Source: Amblyornis subalaris
Lineage: Eukaryota > Chordata > Aves > Passeriformes > Ptilonorhynchidae
DNA: 64,000 nt
Reading direction: 5' to 3'
NCBI GenBank assembly: GCA_018881555.1
Contig: JACAXG010000053.1
Location: forward strand, 4,143,210 to 4,207,209
In this document: positions 1-13,620 of the stretch, piece by piece
Position numbering within the stretch: position 1 is the stretch's first letter
How the letters are laid out: each line of letters begins with the position of its first letter
Notes under the pieces: model-generated
Database searches by the model: none
The model's input: the letters and a program-made list of their open reading frames with translations, nothing else
Told to the model about the DNA's origin: nothing
Program-made: the position numbers and the translations under genes

Positions 1-3000
1 CATTCTATGTTTCTGTGANGTCAGTGGTTAGCCTTCCACTGTATGTTTTTCTGTGTATCTTTAATATAAATTATTGCCCAAGTGCAATTAGATCCAGGGG
101 TCTCCATGTTTCTGTTTTCCACCTAAGCAATGATAGGGAAGATTTGNAAGGTGAGAGTTGCTGTTCATAGATCTGGGTAAGATTTGAGGAATGTGNTTTG
201 TAAGGCTCAGGTCTGGATATGATTCCCAGACAATATCAGCATATTTNAATATTTGAAGTGATTTAAGATGTTAACGTTCCTAAGCAGCTTTCAGCACTAT
301 GTTTACCCTTAAGAAATACATATTAGCATGTTTGACTTTTACAGATTTTACAGTAGTTGAAATCTTAAGCTCTTTGTGGATGGAGAAATGTTTATTTAAC
401 CAAAATTCTATGTGAATTTGGGGTTGTAGCTGTATTTTCTAGAGTGGCAAGACAGTAGGTATGAAAGATCTTAAACAATTTTCAGTGTGATGGTGCAGTC
501 ACCTGGTTGTTTGTCTGTCTGCAAAACATNTTCTTATTACATAATGTTGTCTCTAAATCTCCTTATCAAGAGAGATAAATTTCATATCTGATGGTTAACT
601 ACTGACTATTAATAAGACATTTCGTCTTGTGGGGTGGAGGGAGGAAGGGACTTTGATAGAATGATGGCTGAAGACACCTGCAGTGCGGGACTGTCTTGTG
701 ACTGAGCACTTTGTTTCCCAGTTCTTTATTGCTNTTTGCCTTGCCTAAATTTACTCTGCCTTCTAATCAAATTTTATTCATACCGAGAATGACCATGCTC
801 ATGTGTTTGGTGTCCCAGAGCCTGGAAATGTAGGAAAGCAGAACAGGTAAGCATAGTGGGAAGAGTAGACCTTGGAGACCAGCCTGGGTTTGCTTCCCAG
901 AGTGGTAGGTAAGCGATATATTTGTGGTAGGCACAGGAAATTCTTAAGTGTGTATTTCTTTGGGTTTTAGAGCAACTTTTCTCAACTCTTTATATTGAAG
1001 GAATGTATGAACATACACATAAAATATATAACAATAAAGCTGTCTGCATTCTTTCTGTTCCAAACACCCTGGCTTTGCTGTAAAAACAAAAATGTCTTTT
1101 TCAAGCTTCTCCTTTCATCTGTCCTGGGTGTGACTGANTGACCTTGTTCCGTGGGGCTTTCCGTATTCTGGGGCCCAACTTCAGAACAGAATCAATTGCT
1201 TGGGAACTGAATTTGTCTCGTTGGGGTTATTTTTTAATCTTTCTCTGCCTGCACTGAAATTTTTTCATTATTCAGTTACTCTAATCTGTACCTTTATATT
1301 TTCTTTGTAACTTTTCCCGGGGTATGCCTTTTGTATTGCTCAGAAACAGAAATGGAATCAGAAATAAAACAAAATTTCATTGTGGTTTGAACTATATTCC
1401 ACAAATGAGTATTAACAGGAAGCTCCTTAAAGGAGCATTTTATTTATTTTGAAGAGAGTTGCTCTGCNTCTTCACTTAAATGCATCTCTGGAATATTTAA
1501 ATTATGTGGGGCACCCTCATTGTTGACATAGAAGTTCTCTTTTTGTTTGTGTTGTCTTGGTTCCAGGTGAATTTGTCATAGCTTTTTTTGTGTGAGGCAT
1601 TACNTTCCACCACAGCCTGTGCTTTTTTAGGAGGGGTTGCATTATGTGTGAGGATGACTTGTGATCTGAATGCAGCTGGACATAATCATANCTCTGCACT
1701 GGGACTCCAGTAGCTTTTGGATTACACTGCTGCCTTACACCTGTACAAACTGTGCCTGGCAAGCTGTGCATCCACAGACGGGGGGAAAACATGTTCACAG
1801 CATGAAGGTCTCCAAATTTTAATTTATATAATATATACAGGGATGGAGACAAGGTAGGAATTGCATACAGCACCAACGTGGGCTTGAACAGGAGAGTNGA
1901 GCCTGAAGGAGATGTTNGGGGTTTTTTTTAATGTGTATAAAACAAAAGTTGCAGGTGTTATCTGAATAATGTGGAAGCAAATGTCCATGACCATGGAATT
2001 GCTTCCAAGGGTTCTGCTATTGGATTTCTGGGGAAAAGTGGTGTTTGAAAGCCGGCCGTTTGTCACTTGGAAATTATATTTTTCNTTTGCGGTTACTGCA
2101 TGACACAGTTGATGGCTTTTTGAGCAGTTGTATGTGCTTTGAATCTGAGCTTNCCTCCTTGCTTCTGCAGGCGTTGCAGAGCTCTAGAGAAAGTCAGTCC
2201 TGGGAAGAGTTCTACTTAATATTGGTTCTAACACCTCATTCATTTTCCTGAATCTTCTCACAAAATGCCTGGTGCCTGATGAGTCAGGGAAGAGAAAAAT
2301 GGAGGAAATAAGGATCTGAACTCCCATTCTCACAATATTACACCAGCTTAAGAAAATAAATAGGCTAATGATGCTGAGATTGACAGATGCTTATACACAC
2401 ATGTGACTTTGGAAGGCTTCAATTAAATAAATATTCAATTAAATAATGATATGGTCTAGGAATTAGCATCCATTCACTATAGGCATTAGTGCAGCAATGT
2501 TACCAACTGCATTAAGCAGTGTGTAGCATTGACAGCCGAACATGAGNTTTGTGTGGGGAATGGGGAATCTTAATCCTGTTTAAAGTAATCCAAAAGACTG
2601 AAATACGATGAAAGTGAGTGTTTCTGAAACATGTAGATTTGAAACATATTTGGGTTTTGCACTGAAAATTAATAGTAAAAAAAAATGTAACACAGCTGCC
2701 TGCAGGGAAATGTTGCATTGCAGAAGCCACTTTTTCTAACAGTGTTTTCTACACTAGCTGTTGTTTAGGTAACATTTTTCACAGTTGCCAACTATAAAAC
2801 AGCTTCCTTGACTCTACTCATGCTCTGGAGTAAAAGTGTAAATATATTTGTCTCTCCAGGAGCATTTCTATCCCTTTGTTCTACAGATACCTTTTAAGCC
2901 TTTTAAATATTTAAAAAATCAGATGGCACACAAGTTTAAATGTCTATTAACTGTTGGCATCTTTACCCAGATTAGAGCTCTCTTTATTGTTACTACTGAT

Positions 3001-6000
3001 TTTCAGTTTTAGGGGGGAAAAATTAATGAGTTTTTAATGGGAATGTAGTCCTTAACTCTGTCTAGCTTTGAAACCCTCCCTGTCAGAACAATATGGATGA
3101 GTAGGATGCAGTTAGGAGAAGAACAACGATTAATGCACTGGAGAATAACGATTTATTAGGTAAGACTGAAAATGAATAAGGGGGAAGGCTGTACCTACTT
3201 CGTATTTTGTTTCTACTGGGGAATTATGGCAGCAAAGAAAGGTGGAGAAGGGTGAGTAACCTATGCAAACACCAGCGTCATCTGGCTGGTGCTGGGGCAA
3301 GCAAGGAGTGCCCTGAGAGACGGGGTGGGAGTTCTGTGTGCCGTGGTGGGTTTGTAAACCTGTGCTTTCATCACNGAATGAGTGTCTGGCCCTGGCCTTT
3401 CCAGATGCAGAACCCAAGCAGAGTCTATTTGGGCAAATTTAACNGTGCATTCTCCCAGTGCCTGGGCTGTCAGCATTTGGCACTAGAAATAATATTCCTT
3501 TGGATTTCCTGTTTTTCCTGAGTGACTTTAGGCAGGGGTTTATTTCAGGTATGACTGTGAGAATCTCTAATGGAATTATTTAAGTGGTATCATCTGATAA
3601 GGTACAAGTCCCTCTTGATCAAGGTGCTTCTCTTTTTTTGAGACAACCTCTGATTAGACAGGAATTTGCTGTTTGCCATGAAATCGCTATAAACCACGAC
3701 CTTGCCAATGACATTTCATTTTTGTTGTGGAAAGAGCAGAAACATGTCAGAATGATTTGCGGACATGAGTTTTGAAAGTGCACATTCTCGATTAAGTGTC
3801 TAAATAATCAATGTTATATTCTTTATATCTGAATTGAAATTATGAGCTCACTTCTGATTAATTTTGTGAAAATATTTTAATGTTAGTTTGTCACACCATG
3901 TTTCCAAATATGAAAAGAGTGTGTTTGGAAGTAAAAGCAATTAAGAATTCAGCCTCAGGCTTGGTGGAAGANGTGGAGGACTGATACCTGTAAAAGCTGA
4001 TGGTTGCTACAAATGTTTCTAACNTTGTAATTTTTCTGAGTAATGTTGGGTTCTGAGGGAAACCAAGGAAATAAAGTTGGGATTTGAGGGAAACGAGAAA
4101 AGAAATCTTCCAGAGAATTTGTGTTCATTGTCCACATCCTTCAGCTTCCAGTAAGATTGTAGATGGTTTTAACTTGCCAGCTACAATGTCCATTGGCCGT
4201 GGTCATCTACGGTTGTCTGGACAATGCCTGACCAGGGACAGCATCCTGCTTATGCTTGGAATGGTGTTCTGATAACAGCATCTCTTATGTGAGAAANGGA
4301 AATTCTGTTGCCCTCTACCTCCCTGCATGAATGGGGCATGGACAACATCCAGCAGCAAATCTTGTCAATCAAGGTACTGTTGAGTTCACNACTTGTTGGA
4401 ACAAAACTAAGCCTTGGTCATGTTTAGAAATACTCTGCATATCCATTGCTCTAGCAAAACTAGGTAGTTTCTCACAGATCTAATTATTTCACCCTTGGAG
4501 TCNTTTTCCAACCGCTGATGCAATTGTTCTTCAATCTTGTATTCCAGTAGAACGCTAAGGACAGTGACTACTCTGCCATAATATTATTACAGCTCCCCCA
4601 CATTAAATACCTGCAGTTATTTATGTGTCTGGAGACCTCAAGTACGGTGAGGGTGAGAGAAGCTGTGACAAAATTAAAAAAAAAAAAAAAAGGAAGAGCA
4701 GTCAGCCAAGTGGAAAGCAGCAAAATAGTATTTAAGTCTTATAACCCTTAACTGTGAGAAATTGCAATGATGTTTCATGACCTGTGCTAGTGCAGTTTTT
4801 CTTGTTCTCTGAGACCAAAGCACAAGAGCATTCAAATTGTGCCAGAAAGAACAAAAGGAATGGGGCAAATAACAAAGAATATCTTTATTTTCTTCCCTAC
4901 AATTCTCCATAACTCAAAAATTAAATGGAAACAGTGCCCCTGTGCTTCCTTAGTTAGATTTGTATCTGGACTGTTACAATTAATCATCCTGATAGTCTAA
5001 ACATCAAAGCAAGATTTCTAAATTCTGTGAAACCTGAATTGTTTCCATACTGATACCCCAGGGTACTAGTCCTGGCTTTCAGTGCCTTGTTTTCTCAATC
5101 TATCANTTTAATTAACTTTTGCACAATTTATTACTATAAATTGATTTAGACAAGAAAGTAATCAAATCAATTATTTGTTTTGGTGTGTAGTGTTCCTTCT
5201 TTTAACTAAGCAAATAGTTTCAGCCGTCTCAGAAACTTGAATTTCTCTGCCTAAGGCATGACAAAGATTTTTATACAAGTCTTGGAAGACCCTCCCTTCT
5301 GTTGAGAGAGANAACAGGAGAACAGCTGGAATTAACTGATTTGGATGTACTGTAAGTGACATAACCAGCAATTCAGATAGATCAGGTTACCAAGTATATC
5401 TTGCACATAGTTTATTTNTCATTTTTTATTTATTTTGTGGTTGGTTTTTTTTGTTTATTTGTTGGGATTTTTTCCTTCACATTTTTCCAAAATCTCCCAA
5501 ATTTACCATTGGGAAATTCCTGTCTTTATGTACTTGGTAGCTTTTGCAAGTCTTTATTGAGGTTTTATGGGCTATGCCTTCCTCCCCAAGCTTAGAATAC
5601 AGTTTTAACCAGACAAACTTTAACAGCATCTGCAAAAAGATATTCCCTGACAGAAAATGCTTTCTATCCTATTTTTAAAGTTTGAAGTCTCTGTTATACA
5701 ACTTATATATGAACTTGTGAAAATGGAAATGGTGTACACCTGTAGCAAAGTAAAGCAATGTGGTAGTTTCATTTCCTTGCTCTTTTCAGAGTCTTTATCT
5801 AGAATATGCCCCAAAACACCAGTGTGATGAAAAACCTAATTTCTGATAGATAACTTGGCAAAGTTATTACAAAATTGACCTTTAATAATGGAAAAAAATT
5901 GATTCATTTTTAATGGAGAGGCTTCCTGTCCCACCTGATGTTATATGCAAAGCAAGAAAGGAGGGGTCCTATTTGCCACAGAAAATAAAAGGAGAATAAA

Positions 6001-9000
6001 AGGAATTTGATATAGTGTATGCATTTTAGTGAGGTGTCTGATATACCTGTAATATCAGTGAACCTCGTGGTCCTCGATGTGTTTTTCCTTGACATAACCT
6101 CTTGCAGCAAGAGAAGGGGTTCTCCCTGTGTTTCTTGGGAGCTGAAGTCCAGAGAAGCTGAGAGATTTGCTGTGGTTTACATGTGGTGGGTGCCAAAGGT
6201 TTCTCCTTCGTACCAGACTGATGCTTCTCTTTGAGGATTATCAATTTCCATATTTTTACATGGGTTTAGGGGTTCTCATGAGCAGTGGTGAACTGACAAT
6301 TTGCATGACAATATATCACAGAACAGAAGCATTCAAGAAACTTCTCAAGAATTTGAGGATTTTAAAATAACTGACAGCAAAATTACTTGTCTAGATGGAA
6401 CCTTCATTTTAGAAATCCCTATAATAAATTACTGAGGAGACACAATCCAATTGAAGAATTGGAGAGAGCCAAGCAATACTNAATCTGTCTTTAGATGCCT
6501 TTAAATGAATTGTAGTAAGCTTTGCCTGCTACTACAGGAGAAGAAAATACTNGAGAAGCTGATGAAAATTTACGAGAGCTCAATACAAGCAAGATGTCAG
6601 AGCAGGTAAATTGGTGGATGGATTTTGAGAGTAGTTTCCTGTGATTTTATATACATAAGCACATATAAGATGAAGTATCATGTATTCCCCAGCATTTTGC
6701 TGAATTTGGCAGTCTAAATCCTTCTTACCCAATTCTGCGGCAGCATGAAAATGAGCAGTCTGAGTAATCTGTGTCAAAGTGGTCAGCTAATCTTCCTTCT
6801 CCAGGCTGGAGGGAATGTTCCAGCGTCTAAAAGCANTCATACACTTCTGTTCCCTTTGTCTCCACGACAGGTCATGAGTAATCTTCTTGTCAACTGGTTT
6901 GTGAGAGCAATAAGGCCTGCACTTAATACACCCAGGAGCAGTGAATTCACTTATTAAACCAGTTTTAGTCCACACCTAGAGACCTGGAAATCTAATTGTG
7001 CCTCTCCTTTTGCCTTCATGGCATGACTTCCCTGTCCCCAAACATTTGGACTCTGTATAAATAATTAAGGTTTTTATTATTTTTTGTTATTTAAACACAA
7101 TATTTTTGAGTATCATGGCTTACTCACTTCACAAACAATGAGGAGAACATCCCACATGTGAGATCATCTCCCATACAGCTCCTCAGTTATCAGCCAGAGA
7201 CAGCGTTTCCTTTATCTGCCAAGAATCCCAGGGTGGTTCTAGTCTGGCCTGGTGCAAAAATCTGATTTTGTTCATGTGGACAAGGCATCCTTGGCACACA
7301 CCATCTTGTTTCTCTTCCTCTGTTCTTCCTCTGATGTGCAAGCTTGTATGATACTTGCTGTATCACGGGAACACCTCTGCCTTGAGCTGTGGGATGGATG
7401 CTCCCCATGCACTTCAGATTGTTTGGAAAGGTTGGATCTGCAACAGGGAAACTACACCTGGGGATTTGGCTTCATGTTGTGTCTGCATTCAAGATGTATG
7501 CAGGAAGTAAATTTTTTCAGGTGACCTTGGAAGAACTTTGAGCAACCCTTGCAAAAAAGATTTGACTGTGTTTCGGATTTTCGTGAACNTGATGGAGTGC
7601 ATTTTGAGATAACTTTTTGTACCAATGCATATGCAAATTAGATATTTGTTCCCTAAGGTTTTCTGTATGAAAAAAGTACAAATATGTCACCACCACTCTG
7701 CATGCATAGAAGTCCTGCAAGGCTTTTTATTTATTTTTGCAGCTGGTTGAACTTCAGTACCTTCCTACACTCAATCTGTTGGGCTACTGCTACCAAAGTT
7801 GAACTACAGAGTAGAGAGAGACCATTCACTCATTTTCCACAATTTAGTGGTCATAACCNTAGTATAATTAAATTTCAAGTGTATCTGTTTATTAATTTGC
7901 CAAATCTCTTGAGTAACATAGCCAAAATTTATCAAAGTTAATCATGTCTTGGTTGGAAAATTCAATGATCTAAAGNTTCATCCTTTCCATAGAAATCACA
8001 TTTCAACCTGCAACCCTTTTCTCTTCCCCCTGCTACACACAAAAAAAAGTGTCCAACCTCTAACGTAATTCAAGGAAAGCTTAAATTTTTGTTGTTACTG
8101 GAGTGGTGTTTCCTGCTTGAACATCACGTTTCCTTGTGGCAGGAGACCTTACTGAGGATGCTGTGTGCAAACAGCTCAGCATCCTGTGGTGTCTCTGTGA
8201 GTGCCAGACTCCACACTGTGTTTGACCTATGGGCTGGCACAGCTGCACTGCAGAGTTGTGCCCTCAAACAGGCTGCTAAACAATGCTAAATTAAACCAGA
8301 AAGTTCTTCCATCTGCCATTTTGAATTGTTTTGTAAGGTACTGTGCTTCTCTTTTTCAGAGACTATTCAGAAATGCTACAGGTAGTTTATTTATAAATTT
8401 AAGAGATGAAAGAGTGCAGGGAGAGGCTGAGAATCCGAACACATTTGCTAAAATCTGGCTTAGATTTCCTAAGGCTCATTATTTAAGAAGGGAAATAACT
8501 ATCTTTTCTAAGGGCAAATCCATTTTTTCAGAAAAATCTTGCCATTTTCTTTGTCTTCAGTACTTTAATCCACTACTATGTTGTCTCCAGACGTTATTTT
8601 CAGCAAGTATTTAACACTGAATTACATCTACAGAGAAATAGCAGGGTGATAAAAGGATCAGGTTAGCTCCTCTTGTTGCTGGAGTTGGTCTGTAGGTTTT
8701 TTGGGTTAAGTTCGAAGCAGCTGAGAAACTTTGATGATCTTTTTCCAAGTACATTCCTCAGATTGGAGGAGGATATTTTATTCCTTTGATATGCTTTTAA
8801 TGGCCTGAGGTCTGTTCGTTACAAGGCTGTGCTTTTCATTCAGTAGATCACGTGTGGCAAAGACGAAGCTGTGTTAGTTATGTTTATCTTTTAGTTATAT
8901 TTTCAGCTGTCAAACAGCAGTTTGAAAATCTGTTGCAGGCTTTACCTGGATTTTACTGCTGCTTCTTGTGCATTATACCGCTCTAATGACATTATCTCTA

Positions 9001-12000
9001 ATTTAATTTTGACATTTTTGGTTTTCTTTTGCACCTTTCAAAAGCTTACGTAAGAAAAGCTTATAGAATTATGTACCCTGCAGTGTGTTCTAAGAAGATG
9101 CTGTCTCACAGCTGGAAAGGCCATTTAGCTTCTGTGACAGACCTTCTCAGTGTCTCTTGCTATCCTTTCATGTGGAAATTATTAGCTTTAGAATAGTGCT
9201 GATGTTTTTAAACAAATGCTGCAGAGAAAAGTTTCAGATTTCCAGCTGATTTTAGATGCTCTGTTGAACGTGAATAAAGAAACATAATCTTGTTACTTGT
9301 AACTGGTTTTCCAGTTTATCCATTTTCCTGTGTCACTACCACTTTTTATTAAACACAGTCACTGCTTTGCAGTTCTGCACTGGTGTATGTGTGCATATAT
9401 AAAAAAATGTNTAATGAATAAATGTGGGGGTTTTCCCACTAAAAACAGGTTTTATGGTTTTTTGGAGGAAGAAGCTTTTAAAAGGAAAGAAGATGATGAG
9501 TGAAGGGTTTCTGTTCCCTATAAGAAGGTGAAGTATTTTACACTTAAGGGGCTGATACTCAAAGCTGCTGGGTGTCCATAAGTTTCTTGAAAATCATATA
9601 GGATTATGGATACTTAATATACTTCAAAAATCAGACTGTCTGTAACTGGAATGTCCAACCATTGAGATATTTTAATTATCAAAGTGTTTCCCTTCCTGTT
9701 CTGTCATTAACTTATAGGATTTTGGTTTTCTAACAAAAAACTAATATGTCAAAAATGCTATATAGAGATCAGTGTAAGGTTTTTGGATACATGTGTACAA
9801 GTGTGATAAAAAAGCTCGAGTTTTCTATTAATTCTGTATTCAAGGTTGAGAAAATGTGCCACTAATGAGATATGGGCTACATGAAATGGTGAAACTTGGA
9901 AGAAATTTTGGGCAGCTGCCTTGCTATTATCTTTCCTGTGTGTTGAATGGAACAGAAATCCTGTGGAAAACAAAATTTGTGGTCGTGTATTTTTAAATTT
10001 TTTTCATATTGCAAAGAGAGTGGAATAAAAGTTGACATATTTCTAAGGTGTTGAACAGTTGAAAGTCTGATGTAGCAGCAAAGGCTGTGCCTAAGACTTT
10101 ATTACTTATGGGTTTTGTTTTGTTTCCTGAAGAATTCCAAGAATATAGTTCAGGATATAGAAACAATTGCTCAGGGGAATTGTGCACACACACACAAACT
10201 TAATTGTTCTGGTTTGGAATAATATTACTGATATTCACAAGTGGTTAAGGTAGGAGTTATTACAGAATATTAACTTAGGATGATCAGAAAGTGTCTTTAT
10301 TAAGATGTCTTTTTTGTTTGTGTTTATTTACTCTGGTTTCTGGAAACATTCCTTTAGGGGCTTTAAATTAAAGAGGAAAAGTGTGTTTGAGCTTGCTGGT
10401 TGGCAGTAATCTTAAACGAAGGAGTAAAGACATAGAGTCGAAACCATGGGATTTTTTCTAAATTGGGGAGGTTTATTCTTTTATCATGAAATAACAGACT
10501 TCCAGTCCTGATGGGTTCTTCCCCTGCAGTCTCTGAGGGGACCCAAGTGGTCATCAGCCTCCAGTGGGCTGCCTGCAGGAACACAGGGCAGCATTTGCTG
10601 GTGAGTGCTGTTCCAATACCAACAGACTGGAAAGATCACTCCATCTGAGTGTGTGATTGGAATAAATCACAACAAAAAGAATCAGTCTTTTTCTCTTCCT
10701 CAGAGAAACCACTTTGGTTCATCATGTAAGGAGGCATTTTTTTCCAGATTATTTTGGAAGATAAGGTAATCTGCCCCCAACAATATGCATTTATGAATCC
10801 TTTTGAGTGTGCCTAGGCTGAGAGAATGAGTTGTGTGGAACAGCAAACTGATATACTTATGCAGGGAAAATAACAAAACCTTCCCCAAATCTCCATGCAC
10901 TGAGTGAGTCAGTGATTGAATAGATAAATCTTATTAACCTTTCAATAGTCCCAAGCTAAAACCGTCCTTATCACTCCTATGTACTCCCTGAAGGCATCTG
11001 TTAAACTATAGTTGCTGCACATGATATGTAAGGAGAAATGCTCAGCTGTGGAATACGGGTATCTAGCGTTTGATCACTGGAAAAAGTGCAACTCTATTCA
11101 CACTGATAAATTATTAACCAGGCTTCCATAAATATATCCTTAACTCTTAAAACCTGTATTGGTACATGAGCAAGTTGGCTTTACAGGTCAGGCTGGGATG
11201 GGCTGACTGCTGTGGGGTAGCAAGAGGCAGCACCAGTGGCAAGAGACACCACTATTGTCAGCTCCTGGCTATGTCCCTGCAATTGTGAAGATGTTCTCTC
11301 CAGATGAGGACATGGGGCCACCATCCCTTCCATGCTGGCAGACTTTGGCTGCCTACTCTGTGTACACTGGACCATCTCAGAGATGACTTGTCCTTTTCTN
11401 CAAGATTTTTCATAGATTTCCTACTGGAAGTGTGCATCCACTGTGCTTTCTGTCTCAAACCTTGACCAGTGAGTAGTTTGACCCTCACACAAGGATAAAT
11501 TTTGGTATCATTTCAAGTGGCATAAGCTGTCTGTGTTGCAAATGCAATCAAAAGGCTGAAACACTTATTATGCAGATAACTGCAGTAAATTTTGGCCTAA
11601 AGGAGGCAGAAAGATGCTGCAGAAAGGTCAAGTTGTGATTAATATCCTGTGAATGCAGCTCTGTGCAGTCTTTCTCCTGAATAATTTCTCTTTTGCCATT
11701 TTACCTAAAAGCTGGTGTCCCAGTAAGATGTTGCCTGTGCCCACCACCTGTTCTTCCAAAAACTTGGAAGAGTAGCCCTAGGACAGGCAAACAGTCTGGA
11801 AGCTCACTTCTAGGTTCTTGAACTCTTTTGCTTCTAGTGCCACTGGAATTACACATCTAGTTGGAGAGAGGGAGACAGGTATCAAGTATGGTGACAAAGG
11901 GAATCCATAGTGAAGAGACATGATTAAGGGTGTTTCTGTTTTGGAGTAGGAGCTGCTTCTTGAGAGCTTCTGTATCTTCCTGCTGTTTGTACAGCACCCA

Positions 12001-13499
12001 CTAATATTATATCATGGAATTGCCTTGGCANGTCATGGCCAGAAGGATAGATGAGAAAGCTTGTAATCCTTTTCTTACAGCTAGCATAAAAGATCATAGT
12101 ATAGCGAATATGAGGTAGTGTTTATGATTGAAAAATTCAGATTGCTGACAAAGAANGGTTGAGGCCTCAGGTTTCACAAGGTATTTCTGCAATGGAAATC
12201 TGCTATCTTCTGTCATGTTCTATAAAGTAACCTTTAGCAGTTCCTTCTAGTTTGGAGCACTTCCCACACTGTGGTCCATTATGCAGCTTTGAACCTCACT
12301 CCTCTAGCCCTGTCCCTGGCTGCTGCTTGCTGACCACTGTTNGAGATTGTGCTGCCACAGAGTTGTGGTTGCTTTTTGTGCAAACCAGGCAGAAGCCAGA
12401 GNGTCTGTTCTGCACTGACAGCTTCAGCTGCATGGCCTTTGCTCAGGAGAGATCCATCTGAGGCACGGATGGGCTGCACTGAGAGGGCAAGGAGTTTTAA
12501 AGTGGCAATGAAAGCCATTCCAGATGTTTCTCTGGTTTGATTAACAGTATTTTCAGAGGAATCTGTCACTTCTGTGTCTCATACAGTGTGGGAAAAAGGG
12601 TGCTGATCCTGCGCATGCTGCTGGCAGACAGTCCATACAGGCTTTTGCTGAAATTGCTCATTGGATTAATCAGGGTCCTAGAAGATCCAACAGCAGAGTC
12701 CAGCTCTTTTCTCAGTGATCTAACTTCTGCTCCTCAGTCATAAATGATGCATGGCTGCTCCCCACAGACCATCTCCTATTGCTTTCAGCTGTCCTGGATA
12801 GACATCATGTTGCAAATCGCACCTTAGGAAGCAGAGGGAAGACTCCAGGTATTCCACTACCTCCTCTGCCTGTCTGAAAGGGATCCTCAGGGCTCTGGTA
12901 GGTGATGCACAACCCAGACTACAGACAGACCNCAGTGTAACATGAGACATTACATTTTCTAACTAGATTTTTGCGGGTTTTTTTCCTGTTTGCCACAAGA
13001 ATTTTGGAAACTAATATGCTTATATATGCAAACTTTCCAATCATGTTTATTTTGAGGCTGACACTGGTGCAACACACTGATGCATTTCATGGCAAGATTT
13101 AAGAGATNGCTTTATTTGCTGTTTGTAGAGAAAAACATTGTAGCATTGTATTTAATGGAAACAAAACAAGGTAACACTTCAAGCTCATCCCANTTTCTGA
13201 TTAAGCTGTTTATATCCCCTGGTAGGTTTCTGGACAAGTGTCCTTGTGAACAGCCCATTTTGTGCTGGGAATGAGAAGTAGGACACATTTGCTCATGTTT
13301 TGCATGCCTGAGTTCGAGGTAGTCGTGCTTCATCCCCTCCACAGTCAGTGGAGAGGAATGGATGCTACCAGACAAGGGCTCCTCTGACCTTTTTCAGATC
13401 TTCCTCTGAAGATGAGATGAGTCATGCCCTGGAAATGCCTGTTTCTCGCTGTAGTTTATAGAGAGGGACTGGAATGATTAGGTTAGAATAAATAAGAGA

Positions 13500-13620
13500 G
13501 ATCGTAGAATACACAATCAGGGTTTGAATTAGAAGGGACCTTTAAAGTTCACCAAGTCCAACAACCACAAACCCCTCTGACCCACCCCCCACCTTGTGCA
13601 GGTGAATCTCCTAAAGATAC
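13500..13620 (-). mobile_element. CR1 LINE 3' end, minus strand
   Basis: The stretch beginning atcgtagaatacacaatc and followed by aagggacctttaaagttcac and aagtccaac is the reverse complement of the CR1 3' terminus (tail of repeated attctgtg units, then the conserved 3' UTR block). Only the last ~70-120 bases are recognisable, the usual heavy 5' truncation. Divergence is moderate. Confidence 0.8.

Noticed and set aside
8201..8614. 137-codon plus-strand open frame upstream of SYTL5
   Set aside because: No family motif, no splice or promoter context; composition looks like translated non-coding DNA.
11160..11490. Overlapping minus-strand frames that look mildly coding-like
   Set aside because: Two frames open at once with no recognised family; no splice context.
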